A stretch of 64,000 bases of DNA from Bacteroidaceae bacterium (GTDB lineage Bacteria; Bacteroidota; Bacteroidia; Bacteroidales; Bacteroidaceae), in assembly GCA_017933995.1 (NCBI GenBank), contig JAGBKI010000066.1:1-64000 (forward strand), in the 5' to 3' direction. Position numbers and translations under genes: made by a program. The notes under the pieces were generated by a model. That model was not told the DNA's origin. It made no database searches and saw nothing but the letters and a program-made list of their open reading frames with translations. Of this stretch, positions 17,051 to 25,279 are shown piece after piece. Position 1 is the first letter of the stretch. Every line of letters begins with the position of its first letter.

Positions 17051-17176
17051 AAGGCTTAACGAGGTTAATCGAGGCCTAAGAGGTTTAATCCCTTACGGCC
17101 ATGCGGCATCCCGAACGCCCTTTCGGCCCCACCCGCATTAAACCTTTTCGCCCCTGCGGCCTCTTAGTTTTAGTCC
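17049..17176. repeat. GAGGTTTAAT-armed intergenic cassette
   Basis: AAAAGGCTTAACGAGGTTAA and AAGAGGTTTAATCCC form the left arm, starting at the punA stop. ATTAAACCTTTTCGCC and CTCTTAGTTTTAGTCCC form the right arm. The GC-rich core is about 50 bases. It has the same build as 10019-10200. Confidence 0.5.
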
Positions 17177-17295
17177 CGTTCCCCGCGAGCGGCTCCCCCA
17201 CCCCACCCTACGCCGCTCGGAACGCATTCCATCGCAACCTTTAAGCCACATCAAAACATCTTCAATCCCTATTCATCCCTCACAAAAACGCAACA

Positions 17296-17853
17296 ATGAT
17301 GAAACGACTGCTCACATGCGCCGCCTGCCTCATGCTCTTCGCCGCAGCAGGCTGCGCCGGAAAACCCGCCACCCACGACCTCGACACGCCCGAAAAGGCC
17401 GCCGTCGAAACCACAGCCGATGCCCACAAGGCCGTCCTCAAGACACTCAACGCCAGCATTGCCCCCGCCGAAGTTTTCAGCGCCGTAGCCGCACAGTATA
17501 AGGGCAGCGTGGCGTTTATCGACCTTTGGGCCACGTGGTGTCCCCCTTGCCGCCGCGCCATGGCCGAAGTAGACAAAATCAAACCCGCCCTACAGCAAAA
17601 AGGCTGCAAGTTCGTCTACCTCACCGGGGAGACGTCGCCGCTCGATGACTTCAACGCCATGTACAAGACCATTGAAGGCGACCACTTCCGCCTCACCGAC
17701 GCGCAGTTCAAGGGCGTGATGGAAAAGTTCGAGGTGAGCGGCATCCCCCACTACGTGCTCATCGACCGCCAAGGCAACATCCTGTGGCAGCACACCGGCT
17801 ATCCTGGCAACGACGAAGTGCAGAGCCAAATCGAAGTGGCACTCGCCAAATAA
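17296..17853 (+). CDS. TlpA-like thioredoxin-fold lipoprotein
   Basis: A 185-residue envelope protein. MMKRLLTCAACLMLFAAAGC ends in a lipobox (AAGC), so it should be a lipoprotein. After a short linker comes a thioredoxin domain with VAFIDLWATWCPPCRRAMAE (redox CPPC), VYLTGETSPLDDF, the cis-proline segment VSGIPHYVLIDRQGNILW and a closing helix. This layout matches TlpA/ResA-type thiol-disulfide proteins of the periplasm. It stands alone and is followed by a strong terminator. Its redox partner is not evident. Confidence 0.87.
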   Translation: MMKRLLTCAACLMLFAAAGCAGKPATHDLDTPEKAAVETTADAHKAVLKTLNASIAPAEVFSAVAAQYKGSVAFIDLWATWCPPCRRAMAEVDKIKPALQQKGCKFVYLTGETSPLDDFNAMYKTIEGDHFRLTDAQFKGVMEKFEVSGIPHYVLIDRQGNILWQHTGYPGNDEVQSQIEVALAK

Positions 17854-17881
17854 GCCGCGCCCATTCCGCACCACACATCAA

Positions 17882-17925
17882 GGCGTCCCCGCAACCGCTG
17901 GGGGCGCCTCTTTTTTTGCGTTCCG
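17882..17925 (+). terminator. Intrinsic terminator after the TlpA-like gene
   Basis: AGGCGTCCCC pairs with GGGGGCGCCT around the loop GCAACCGCT, followed by CTTTTTTTG. Confidence 0.85.
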
Positions 17926-17975
17926 TGTCCAGTGAAAACCACAGAGGCACAAAATTATCCGCCAGACGCGGAAAA

Positions 17976-18079
17976 CGTCGCCCCCTCTGTAACCACAGGT
18001 ACGCGAAGTGGAACGGAGCGCACCTGCGGCGGCTACAGAGCGTCAGACGCACGCTGGAAGCGTGCCCCACAAGCGCAGA
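17976..18079 (+). repeat. Dispersed palindromic repeat, copy 1
   Basis: The stretch CCCCCTCTGTAACCACAGGT, ACGCGAAGTGGAACGGAGCG, CACGCTGGAAGCGTGCCCCA is closely matched by the reverse complement of 32008-32112. It contains the palindrome CACGCTGGAAGCGTG. Confidence 0.65.
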
Positions 18080-18120
18080 AATCGCGCGCAAGCCCACGCA
18101 AAAAGTTTCTATGCCCACAC

Positions 18121-18216
18121 AAATCTGCAAACTTAGGCTTAGTTTGTACAAATCAAACCTTAGTTTATACAAATTAAGGCTTAGTTTGTACGAATTAAGC
18201 CTAAGTTTGCAGATTT
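18121..18216. repeat. Array of four 21-bp units (array B)
   Basis: Units at 18129-18149, 18150-18170, 18171-18191 and 18192-18212 follow AAACTTAGGCTTAGTTTGTAC and its near-palindromic variants. AAATCTGC before and GCAGATTT after form inverted flanks. The outer flank (GTGGGCAT, TTTTTGCGTGGGC read in reverse) resembles the downstream flank of array C, in the opposite orientation. Confidence 0.8.
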
Positions 18217-18249
18217 AAGCCCAATTGGTCATTAGTCTCTGCTACAAAG

Positions 18250-18443
18250 AACGGCCTGAAAGGCCAACAAGCGTATAGCCCAGGGCAACGCCCTGGGAAA
18301 TGAACCGCGTTAGCCCTCGCCCTGTAAGGGCAAAAGCATTTATTTTAACGCTTTTGCCCTTACTGGGCGGGTATAGTGTGTGACGCCTGCCCCCAAGGCG
18401 TTGCCCTGGGCTATGTGCTTGTCGGCCTTTCAGGCCGTTTTAG
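18250..18443. repeat. Large inverted repeat of GGCCTGAAAGGCC / CCCAGGGC palindromes
   Basis: The left arm has GGCCTGAAAGGCC (18253-18265) and CCCAGGGCAACGCCCTGGG (18279-18297). The centre pairs GCCCTGTAAGGGCAAAAGC with GCTTTTGCCCTTACTGGGC. The right arm repeats the left in reverse (GGCGTTGCCCTGGGCTATG, CGGCCTTTCAGGCCG). A half copy lies at 44277-44371 before the MmeI-like gene. Similar palindromes are widespread in Bacteroidetes genomes. Confidence 0.7.
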
Positions 18444-18530
18444 CGCATTTATACAACATAACATTGCCAAGAGTTCTGATGAACTGATTTGGGATTAAGC
18501 CGCGCAAAAAGAAATATAGCCGCCCGCGCG

Positions 18531-18567
18531 AGCAACAAATAAGCCACGGCGGGTGGGCCGTGGCTTA
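18531..18567 (-). terminator. Probable terminator after the HMA gene
   Basis: On the minus strand AAGCCACGGC, a loop of about six bases and GCCGTGGCTT are followed by ATTTGTTG. It lies 28 bases after the HMA stop. Confidence 0.65.
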
Positions 18568-18594
18568 TCGGGAGGGAAATTTGTGGCAGCGGGA

Positions 18595-19152
18595 TTACTT
18601 CTTGCCGCCCTGTTTCTTATTCTTCTTTTTAGACTTCGAGGAAGGTGCGGTCTGCGATGCATCGCTGTCGCCCTGCTTCTTGCCACAGGCAGCCTGCTTG
18701 CCACAGCATCCACCCTGGGCGGCACCGTCGGCCTCCTGCTTGGCAGCACCGCAACCTTGGCCCGACTTGGCACAACCTTGCTGGGCGGCACATCCGCTCT
18801 GGCCCGACTTGGCGCAACCTTGCTTGCCACCGCAGCAAGCCTTCTGTCCCTTCCCACCGCAGCAGGCAGAGGCGTTGGCCTCGCGGGCTTCGTAACCGGC
18901 TTTCTTGAGGGCGGCGACAAGGCGTTCGGGAGTGGTCTTGTCGGCATCGTAGGACACGGTGACGGTTTGCGCCTCGATGGACGTGGTGACAGACTTCACG
19001 CCCTTCTCGAAACGCAGGGCGTCCTTGATACGCTTTTCGCACGAGGCGCAGTGCATCTGCGGCGTGGTGGTCAGCACGATTTCCTTGATGTCCTTGGCGG
19101 CGGCGGTGAGGCCGATAAGCAGTGCCAAGAACACGAGAGAGAGTTTTTTCAT
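18595..19152 (-). CDS. Exported heavy-metal-associated (HMA) protein with a cysteine-rich tail
   Basis: A 185-residue exported protein. The signal peptide is MKKLSLVFLALLIGLTAAA. An HMA domain (about 20-90) follows, with the metal motif QMHCASCEKRI and the classic fold segments KGVKSVTTSIEAQTVTVSYD and LVAALKKAGYEA. From about residue 92 the sequence changes to a Gly/Lys/Ala/Gln-rich tail with eleven cysteines, in repeated units such as ACCGGKGQ, ACCGGKQG, GCAKSGQ and GCCGKQ, and a final basic run KSKKKNKKQGGKK. The tail looks like a metal sponge; that is inference. It is the last gene after a TonB receptor and before a terminator, so a role in uptake or buffering of copper or a similar soft metal is plausible. 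Confidence 0.85.
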   Translation of the reverse strand: MKKLSLVFLALLIGLTAAAKDIKEIVLTTTPQMHCASCEKRIKDALRFEKGVKSVTTSIEAQTVTVSYDADKTTPERLVAALKKAGYEAREANASACCGGKGQKACCGGKQGCAKSGQSGCAAQQGCAKSGQGCGAAKQEADGAAQGGCCGKQAACGKKQGDSDASQTAPSSKSKKKNKKQGGKK

Positions 19153-19201
19153 TGCTTTGTGTTTTTGGGGTTAATGGATTTAAGAATTATTGATGTTGTT
19201 T

Positions 19202-21238
19202 TCACTTCAAATTGAAGCGCACACCGGCATAGAACATCGCGCCGGTGGCGGGGGCGTAGGCGAGGGTGGGTTCGAAGGCGGCGGACCACGGCTGGTCGGC
19301 GGCGAGGATGGGCGTGCGCTGGCGGTAGGCGGTGAGGTTCTCGCCGCCGATGTAGACGCTCCAGTGGCGGAACCAGCGCGTCACCTGCGCGTTGAGCTGC
19401 GGAAAGGCGTGGTAGGACGTGCGGCCCAAGCCCACGGCGGCGGGCAGGCGTCCGGGGCCGTTGAGTTGCAGGGTGACGTCGGCCTGCCACAGTTCGAGAG
19501 CGGTTTTGTAGGACAGCGTGAGCAGCCCTTTGTAGCGGCTCGTCAGGGGCTGGCGCATACGATTGCCGCCGTAGGTTGAGCGCACGTCGTTCCAGCGCCA
19601 GGCGGCGGAGACGGTCAGGAGCGTGAAGAAGGGGTAACTGGCCTCAAGCTGCACGGTGTGGGAATAGGAGCGGCCACGGAGGTTGCCGATGAGGATGCGC
19701 GCGGGGTCGCTGTCGTAGTCGACGACGGCCTGGCGCAGAAAGTCGGTGTAGTAGTACTCGGCGCCGAGGTTGAGCACGTGGCCGCCGACGGGCAGGGCGA
19801 GCGTGGCGCTGAGGCCGTAGTTCCACGCGGCTTCCTGCCGCAGCGGCTCCAACTGGAGCGTGCGCCCGCTGGCCAGCAGGTAGTTGTGCTCTGAAAGGGC
19901 ATGGGGCGTGCGGTATCCCTTGCCGATGCTGGCGCGCAGGGAGAGGGGCTTGACGGGGGTGTACTTGATGTGTGCGCGGGGCGTGACGAAGGTGCCGTAG
20001 CGGTTGCTGCGGTCCACGCGCAGGCCGCCCATCAGGATGAGGCGGTCGGCGAGCGTGTAGGTGTACTGCGCGTAGGCGCCGGGCGTGGTCTCGCTCTCGC
20101 GGCGCGCCACGTCGGGGGCGATGTGGGCGGCGCGCTGGCGCAGGCCGTCGTAGTTCAGGGAGAGACCGGCGGAGAGACTGTGGCGCTGCGTGAAGTTGGT
20201 CTCGAAGATGAGCGAGGCGTAGAGGTTGCGCTCGGTGGCGTCGTAGGTCTTGTGGCCGAAGAGGGCGTCGAGGTCGTGGTACGCGCCCGACAGGATGAGG
20301 GCCACGTTGGTGCCGTGGTCGTGGTCGAGGAACACGGCGTTTTTGGCGAATGCCTCGTAGCGCGAGGTTTCCAGGCTGATGCGGTAGGGGTCGGCCATCG
20401 CGCCGCCTGCCGCCGTCGTGGGTATATTGTGGAGTTGGCCGCTCTGCCGCCGCTCGTTCAGCCCGCTGACGGCGGCCTGGAAGATGTAGGCGTCGCTGAC
20501 GTAGGCCCAGCGGTTCATCAGGTGGGTCTGGCGCACCATCGGCTCATCCTCGAAGCCGTCGCCGTTACGGTCGTGGTGGCCCCAGCGGTTCTCGTAGTGT
20601 CCCAGCACGGAGCCGCTGAAGCGGTCGCTGAGGCGGAAGTTGGCGTCGGCGTTGGCCTCGAACTTGCCCATCGTGCCCGCGTAGAGGTTGGCGCGCACGT
20701 TGGGCGTGTCCTGCGGCTTGAGGTATTCCACGTTGATCTGCCCCGTGAGGCTTTCGTAGCCGTTCTTGACGGAGGCGCATCCCTTGCTGACCTGTATGCT
20801 GTGCATCCACGGGCCCGGCACGTAGCCGAGGCCGTAGGGCATGGCCGCGCCACGGAAGTTGGGGATGTTCTCGGTGAGCATCTGGACGTATGCGCCCGCA
20901 AGGCCGAGGAGTTTAATCTGGCGCGCGCCCGTGGCGGCGTCGCTGTAGCTGACGTCGACGCTGGGGTTGGTGGTGAAACTTTCGCCAAGGTTGCAGCAGG
21001 CGGCTTTGAAGAGTTCCGTGCGGTTCATGCGGACGCCGCCCACGGCGGTGCGCTCGTAGGTGACGCCGCGCTGGCGTGCGCTCACCGTGGCCTCGCGGAG
21101 GGAGGCGGTGCGCGTGCTGTCGGTCTGGGCAAGGACGGCGGGCGGGGCAATGAGGCATAGTGCAAGTGCAATCGCACCGCCTGCCAATCCGCTTGTGACT
21201 TTGCTGACTATATTTATAATACGGAGTGTTAGTGCCAT
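19202..21238 (-). CDS. TonB-dependent outer-membrane receptor, probably metal-linked
   Basis: A 678-residue receptor. After a signal peptide (LAGGAIALALCLIAPPAVLA) comes the plug domain: SVDVSYSDAATGARQIKLLG, LTENIPNFRG, QVSKGCASVKNGYESLTGQ. A 22-strand-type barrel follows, ending in AMFYAGVRFNLK with the terminal aromatic-polar pattern. The plug carries an unusual cysteine pair, ELFKAACCNLGESF. No SusD partner is present. The following gene is an HMA metal protein and the preceding one a small exported protein, so the substrate may be a metal complex. The start is uncertain: the first codons overlap an AT-rich motif (21209-21228). Confidence 0.88.
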   Translation of the reverse strand: MALTLRIINIVSKVTSGLAGGAIALALCLIAPPAVLAQTDSTRTASLREATVSARQRGVTYERTAVGGVRMNRTELFKAACCNLGESFTTNPSVDVSYSDAATGARQIKLLGLAGAYVQMLTENIPNFRGAAMPYGLGYVPGPWMHSIQVSKGCASVKNGYESLTGQINVEYLKPQDTPNVRANLYAGTMGKFEANADANFRLSDRFSGSVLGHYENRWGHHDRNGDGFEDEPMVRQTHLMNRWAYVSDAYIFQAAVSGLNERRQSGQLHNIPTTAAGGAMADPYRISLETSRYEAFAKNAVFLDHDHGTNVALILSGAYHDLDALFGHKTYDATERNLYASLIFETNFTQRHSLSAGLSLNYDGLRQRAAHIAPDVARRESETTPGAYAQYTYTLADRLILMGGLRVDRSNRYGTFVTPRAHIKYTPVKPLSLRASIGKGYRTPHALSEHNYLLASGRTLQLEPLRQEAAWNYGLSATLALPVGGHVLNLGAEYYYTDFLRQAVVDYDSDPARILIGNLRGRSYSHTVQLEASYPFFTLLTVSAAWRWNDVRSTYGGNRMRQPLTSRYKGLLTLSYKTALELWQADVTLQLNGPGRLPAAVGLGRTSYHAFPQLNAQVTRWFRHWSVYIGGENLTAYRQRTPILAADQPWSAAFEPTLAYAPATGAMFYAGVRFNLK
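21209..21228 (-). repeat. AT-rich motif, copy within the TonB receptor 5' end
   Basis: On the minus strand CACTCCGTATTATAAATATA covers codons about 4-10 of the receptor. If the motif was inserted here, the true or ancestral start may differ. Confidence 0.6.
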
Positions 21239-21239
21239 C

Positions 21240-21479
21240 TCACTTCATCACTTTATTCCCCCCGACGATGTGGACTCGCCAGCGGGCGGGCGACGCAGCG
21301 ACAAGCGAGGTCGAAAACAGGCTGGGCGCTGTGCCGTCGTCGGTGAGCGAGGCTGCGCCCGCCTGCTGTTGCTGAGGGTAGACTACGGTCTGGGCCAAAG
21401 CACTTGGATTTTCCACTATGCAAGATAGCAGCAGCAGTATAAGCCAAGCCAAGTTTCCAGAATGTTTTTTCGTCCTCAT
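21240..21479 (-). CDS. Small exported protein of unknown function
   Basis: A 79-residue frame starting MRTKKHSGNLAWLILLLLSC with a good signal peptide, probably cleaved after SALA. The mature part (QTVVYPQQQQAGAASLTDDG and on) is short and polar, and I do not recognise it. It ends one base before the TonB receptor ATG, so the two should be co-translated. An AT-rich motif (21479-21497) abuts its ATG and a TAACTTTG promoter lies about 95 bases upstream. Position suggests an accessory of the receptor/HMA unit. It could instead be a leader with no protein role. Confidence 0.55.
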   Translation of the reverse strand: MRTKKHSGNLAWLILLLLSCIVENPSALAQTVVYPQQQQAGAASLTDDGTAPSLFSTSLVAASPARWRVHIVGGNKVMK

Positions 21480-21497
21480 TATATATAATATGGAGTG
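21479..21497 (-). repeat. AT-rich motif abutting the small ORF start
   Basis: The minus strand reads CACTCCATATTATATATAA followed by TGAGG, so the ATG begins at the motif's last A. The geometry is the same as at argB (257-275). Confidence 0.6.
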
Positions 21498-21573
21498 CGG
21501 TGGCAGGTTTCGTGGGCTTTGAAAGAAACTGTTTGGCCACCCGACAGCCGCTATAAGGCTTCAGAATGTCGCA

Positions 21574-21581
21574 CAAAGTTA
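21574..21581 (-). promoter_or_regulatory. Likely -7 box for the TonB/HMA unit
   Basis: The minus strand reads TAACTTTG (TAnnTTTG), about 95 bases before the small ORF. It fits a single promoter for the small ORF, receptor and HMA genes. Confidence 0.55.
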
Positions 21582-21665
21582 CGCCTTTTAGGGAAAGGCG
21601 GATATTTTTTATAGCTTTTTTTACTTTTTGGAGCGTTTTCAGCACAAGTGGGCAAAGGAAAGCAC

Positions 21666-21673
21666 TAACTTTG
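21666..21673 (+). promoter_or_regulatory. Likely -7 box for the tsaC-like gene
   Basis: TAACTTTG lies 51 bases before the ATG at 21724, divergent from the 21574-21581 box. Confidence 0.55.
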
Positions 21674-21723
21674 CTTCGTTAGTGACATTCCCAACACGGT
21701 TACAGCCCATTTGCTGATAATTT

Positions 21724-22365
21724 ATGGCCAGACACGATAACACGATACCAAAAACAAAAGCCGCGCAAGCGCCAGACACCCGCCCCACCCCACTGCCGCA
21801 GGCGTGGCTCGACGACATACGCGAGGCCGCAGCCGTGATACGCCGGGGCGGCCTCGTGCTGATGCCCACCGACACCATCTGGGGCATCGCCTGCGACGCC
21901 ACCAACGAGGAGGCGGTGCGCCGCGTCTTCGCCCTGAAACAGCGCGAGGACGGCAAGGCGCTCATCACGCTGGTGGACAAGGCCGGGCTGGTGAGCCGCT
22001 TCGTGGAGCGTATGCCCGACGTGGCGTGGGACCTCATCGAACTGTCCGACCGCCCGCTCACCGTGGTCTACGACGGCGCGCGCGGCCTCGCCCCGTCGCT
22101 CGTGGCCGAGGACGGCAGCGCGGCCATCCGCGTCACCAAGGAGCCGTTCAGCCGTGCGCTGTGCGGACGCGCGGCGCGCCCGCTCGTCTCCACGTCGGCC
22201 AACATCAGCGGCCAGCCCGCGCCGCGCCGCTTCGCCGACATCGCGCAGGAGGTCATCGACGGCGTGGACTATGTGTGCCGCTCGCGTCGCGGTGAGAAAC
22301 AGCCCGCCCGCCCCAGCGCCATCATCCGCCTGGGCAGCGGCGGCGAGTTCAAGATTATACGCTAA
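21724..22365 (+). CDS. tsaC: YrdC/Sua5-type threonylcarbamoyl-AMP synthase
   Basis: It makes threonylcarbamoyl-AMP from threonine, bicarbonate and ATP for t6A modification of ANN-decoding tRNAs. The 213-residue protein has the YrdC fold motifs: LVLMPTDTIWGIACDATNEE, FALKQREDGKALITLVDK (the KxR-type binding segment), GSAAIRVTKEPFSRALC and RPLVSTSANISGQPAP. There is no C-terminal Sua5 domain. The first 30 residues are a basic extension of low confidence. A YciO-type paralogue of unclear activity would look similar. It is followed 13 bases later by the ClC gene. Confidence 0.85.
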   Translation: MARHDNTIPKTKAAQAPDTRPTPLPQAWLDDIREAAAVIRRGGLVLMPTDTIWGIACDATNEEAVRRVFALKQREDGKALITLVDKAGLVSRFVERMPDVAWDLIELSDRPLTVVYDGARGLAPSLVAEDGSAAIRVTKEPFSRALCGRAARPLVSTSANISGQPAPRRFADIAQEVIDGVDYVCRSRRGEKQPARPSAIIRLGSGGEFKIIR

Positions 22366-22378
22366 GCCTTTCGGAGTG

Positions 22379-24160
22379 ATGTGCCTCGTTCCCGCAAACG
22401 TCTCGTTCCGGCGCGTGCCGCAGTGGTGCGCCCGCCACCTGTCCGAACGGCAGTATTCCGTGCTGCTGGCCTTCATCGTGGGTGTGCTGGCGGCGGCGGG
22501 CGCGCTGGTGCTGAAAGGCGCCATCGAGTTCATCCAGCACACGCTCACGGGCAGCATGGACGTGAGCCGCAGCCAGTGGCTCTTCCTGGTCTACCCCATT
22601 GTGGGCATTGCGCTCAGTGCGCTTTTCATCCGCTACGTCGTGCGCGACGACATCAGCCACGGTGTCACCAAGATACTCTACGCCATTTCGCGCCGCCAGG
22701 GCCACATCAAGCCGCACAACACGTGGTCGAGCATCGTGGCCTCGGCCCTGACCATCGGTTTCGGCGGTTCGGTGGGCGCCGAGTCGCCCATCGCGCTGAC
22801 GGGTTCGGCCATGGGCAGCGACGTGGGGCGCAGGTTCGGCATGGACCACCGCACGACGATGATTCTCATCGGCTGCGGCGCGTCGGCGGCCATCGCGGCC
22901 ATCTTCAAAGCCCCCATCGCCGGGCTGGTCTTCACGCTCGAAGTGCTGATGGTCGACCTGACGATGGCCTCGCTGCTGCCACTGCTCGTGGCGTGTCTGA
23001 CGGCCACCTGCGTCACCTACGCCTTCACCGGCACGGAGGCGATGTTCGACTTCGACACCGCGCTGCGCTTCGAGGTGAGCGACGTGCTGAGCGTGGGGCT
23101 ATTGGGCGTCTTCTGCGGACTGGTGTCGCTCTATTTCACACGCACGATGAGCCGCTTCGAGCAGGTGTTCACCCGCCTGCCCGGCATGTGGACGCGCATC
23201 GTGGCGGGCGGCGCGCTGCTGGCGGGCCTCATCTTCCTGTTCCCGTCGCTCTACGGCGAGGGCTACAACACCGTCGAACTGCTCCTGAACGGGCGCGCCG
23301 ACGAGGTGCTCAACAATTCGCTGTTCTACGGCCAGCGGTCGATGCTCATCCCCTACCTGGGCCTCATTCTCGTGGTCAAGGTGTTCGCCGCCACGGCCAC
23401 CAACGGCGGCGGGGGATGCGGCGGAACGTTCGCGCCCAGTTTGTTCCTGGGCTGCATCGGCGGCTACGTCTTTTCGACCGTGTGGAACGGCTATTTCCCC
23501 TCGCTTGAAGCGCCCGAAACGGTCTTCGCCCTGCTGGGCATGGCGGGCGTGATGAGCGGTGTGTTCCACGCCCCGCTGACGGGCGTCTTCCTCATCGCCG
23601 AACTCACGGGCGGCTACGCGCTGTTCATGCCGCTGATGATTGTCAGCGTGGCGTCCTACCTCACCATCGTGGCCTTCGAGCCGCACAGCATCTACGCCCA
23701 GCGCCTGGCGCGGCGCGGCGAACTGCTGACGCACCACAAGGACAACTCCATCCTGACGCTGATGTCGCTCGACGCCGTGATCGACAAGCGGCAGCCCCAC
23801 TTGCAGCCCGACATGCCGATGGCGCGCATGGTGCAGGTCATCTCGCGCGGCACGGAGTACATGTTCCCCGTCACCGACCCCGCGGGCAAACTGCTGGGCA
23901 TCATCAACATCAACAACCTGCGCCACCTGATGTACCGCACGGAACTCTACCGCCTCTACAATGTGGGGCAGCTGATGGAGCAGCCCGTGCGCGTGCTCCA
24001 CACCGACGACGCCATGCGCCTCGTGATGGACACGTTCGACGACACCGAGGCCACCAAACTCCCCGTCACCGACGCCGACGGGCGCTTTGTGGGCTTCATC
24101 AGCAAGAATACGCTCTACGCCTCCTATCGCAAGATAATGAGGGACTTCTCGGAGGAGTAG
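22379..24160 (+). CDS. ClC-family chloride channel/transporter with CBS pair
   Basis: A 593-residue inner-membrane protein. The ClC ion-pathway motifs are present: GFGGSVGAESPIALTGSAMG (in the usual GSxxGxEGP region), KAPIAGLVFTLEVLM, GGGGCGGTFAPSLFLGCIGG (GxFxP motif) and GVMSGVFHAPLTGVFLIAEL. Two CBS domains follow (about 450-590): MARMVQVISRGTEYMFPVTD and AMRLVMDTFDDTEATKLPVT. At the position of the E. coli gating glutamate the segment reads GAESP, so Glu is retained, consistent with H+-coupled exchange. The open frame extends upstream into tsaC; the ATG at 22379 is the first outside that gene. Confidence 0.9.
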   Translation: MCLVPANVSFRRVPQWCARHLSERQYSVLLAFIVGVLAAAGALVLKGAIEFIQHTLTGSMDVSRSQWLFLVYPIVGIALSALFIRYVVRDDISHGVTKILYAISRRQGHIKPHNTWSSIVASALTIGFGGSVGAESPIALTGSAMGSDVGRRFGMDHRTTMILIGCGASAAIAAIFKAPIAGLVFTLEVLMVDLTMASLLPLLVACLTATCVTYAFTGTEAMFDFDTALRFEVSDVLSVGLLGVFCGLVSLYFTRTMSRFEQVFTRLPGMWTRIVAGGALLAGLIFLFPSLYGEGYNTVELLLNGRADEVLNNSLFYGQRSMLIPYLGLILVVKVFAATATNGGGGCGGTFAPSLFLGCIGGYVFSTVWNGYFPSLEAPETVFALLGMAGVMSGVFHAPLTGVFLIAELTGGYALFMPLMIVSVASYLTIVAFEPHSIYAQRLARRGELLTHHKDNSILTLMSLDAVIDKRQPHLQPDMPMARMVQVISRGTEYMFPVTDPAGKLLGIININNLRHLMYRTELYRLYNVGQLMEQPVRVLHTDDAMRLVMDTFDDTEATKLPVTDADGRFVGFISKNTLYASYRKIMRDFSEE

Positions 24161-24196
24161 AGACCTTAGAGAGTTTAGAGAACTTAGAGACCTTTC
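24161..24196. repeat. TTAGAGAACC-type reiteration between ClC and fmt
   Basis: AGAGACCTTAGAGAGTTTAG and AGAACTTAGAGACC are four loose reiterations of one phrase, filling the 40-base gap. There is no inverted partner. Confidence 0.4.
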
Positions 24197-24200
24197 GCCA

Positions 24201-25148
24201 ATGGAAAAGCTCCGCATAGTCTTTATGGGCACGCCCGAGTTCGCCGTGGCCAGCCTGCGCGCGCTTGTGGAAAGCGGCGCGAACGTGGTGGGCGTCGTCA
24301 CGATGCCCGACAAGGCCATAGGCCGCCACCACGACACGCTCCAGTCCTCGCCCGTCAAGCAGTACGCCGTCAGCCAGGGGCTGCCCGTGCTGCAGCCCGT
24401 GCGCCTCAAGGACGAGGTGTTCGGCGACGAACTGCGCGCCTTGCGTCCCGACCTCGCCGTGGTCGTGGCGTTCCGTATGCTGCCCGAATGCGTGTGGCAA
24501 CTGCCGCGCCTGGGCACCATTAACCTCCACGCTGCGCTGCTGCCGCAGTACCGGGGTGCCGCGCCCATCAACTGGGCCGTCATCAACGGCGACCGCGAGA
24601 CGGGCGTCACCACCTTCTTCCTGAAGCACGCCATCGACACGGGCGACATCATCTACAGCCGCTCCACGCCCATCACCGACGACGACACGGCTGGCACCGT
24701 CCACGACCGCCTGATGGGCATCGGGGCGGAACTCGTCGTGGAGACCGTGTGCGCCATCGCCGCCGGCACCGCGCCGCAGCAGCCGCAGCCCGAAGTGGCC
24801 GACCTGCGCCCCGCGCCGAAAATCTTCAAGGAGACGTGCCGCATCGACTGGTCACAGCCCGCGCGCAGCGTGTTCAACTTCGTGCGCGGCCTGTCGCCCT
24901 ATCCCGCCGCGTGGACGGTGATTGACGACGGCGCGAAGCACACCGAACTGAAAATCTTCCGCACGCGCCTCGTGCCGCCCCTGCCCGGTGTGCCGGTCGG
25001 CACGGTCGACACCACCGAGGGCTTCACCGTGGCGCTGGCCGACGGCGCGCTGCGCGTCGAAGAACTGCAAGCCGCCGGGCGTCGCCGTATGTCCGCCGCC
25101 GACTTTGTGCGCGGGCTGCACACGGGCGGCGTGCTGCGCGTGGAGTAG
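24201..25148 (+). CDS. fmt: Methionyl-tRNA formyltransferase
   Basis: It formylates initiator Met-tRNA using 10-formyltetrahydrofolate. The 315-residue protein has RIVFMGTPEFAVASLRAL at the N-terminus and VVAFRMLPECVWQLPRLGTI. It then has NLHAALLPQYRGAAPINWAV (catalytic Asn/His region) and HAIDTGDIIYS. The C-terminal anticodon-arm-binding domain starts near ETCRIDWSQPARSVFNFVRG. The length is normal and the ATG gives the canonical start. Confidence 0.95.
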   Translation: MEKLRIVFMGTPEFAVASLRALVESGANVVGVVTMPDKAIGRHHDTLQSSPVKQYAVSQGLPVLQPVRLKDEVFGDELRALRPDLAVVVAFRMLPECVWQLPRLGTINLHAALLPQYRGAAPINWAVINGDRETGVTTFFLKHAIDTGDIIYSRSTPITDDDTAGTVHDRLMGIGAELVVETVCAIAAGTAPQQPQPEVADLRPAPKIFKETCRIDWSQPARSVFNFVRGLSPYPAAWTVIDDGAKHTELKIFRTRLVPPLPGVPVGTVDTTEGFTVALADGALRVEELQAAGRRRMSAADFVRGLHTGGVLRVE

Positions 25149-25153
25149 TTCCC

Positions 25154-25172
25154 TATATATAATACGGTATAC
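25154..25172 (+). repeat. AT-rich motif (TATATATAATACGGTATAC)
   Basis: This copy lies between fmt and dnaB and is preceded by AGTTCCC. The copy at 29711-29730 is preceded by the same AGTTCCC but carries the motif in the opposite orientation. Confidence 0.6.
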
Positions 25173-25217
25173 CCGCGCGCCAGGAGTGTTCCCGTGCTGC
25201 GATACGAAATTATTGAC

Positions 25218-25225
25218 TACCTTTG
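25218..25225 (+). promoter_or_regulatory. Likely -7 box for dnaB
   Basis: TACCTTTG lies 55 bases before the dnaB ATG at 25280, which supports that start over the upstream open-frame codons. Confidence 0.6.
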
Positions 25226-25279
25226 CGCGCGGCAACGCCTCCTCCTTTTCCACTAACAACCACAAGACCCACCACAAGG

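Larger units (their letters stand above)
17926..18530. other. Repeat-filled intergenic region
   Basis: No gene is supported in this stretch of about 600 bases. It contains a dispersed 105-bp repeat (17976-18079), the second four-unit 21-bp array (18121-18216), and a large inverted repeat built from REP-like palindromes (18250-18443). Short open frames here translate the repeats and have no recognisable start region. Confidence 0.75.

Noticed and set aside
19901-21160. Plus-strand frame of 419 codons opposite the TonB receptor
   Set aside because: It is antisense to a well-supported receptor, with low-complexity Val/Gly/Ala composition and no start context.
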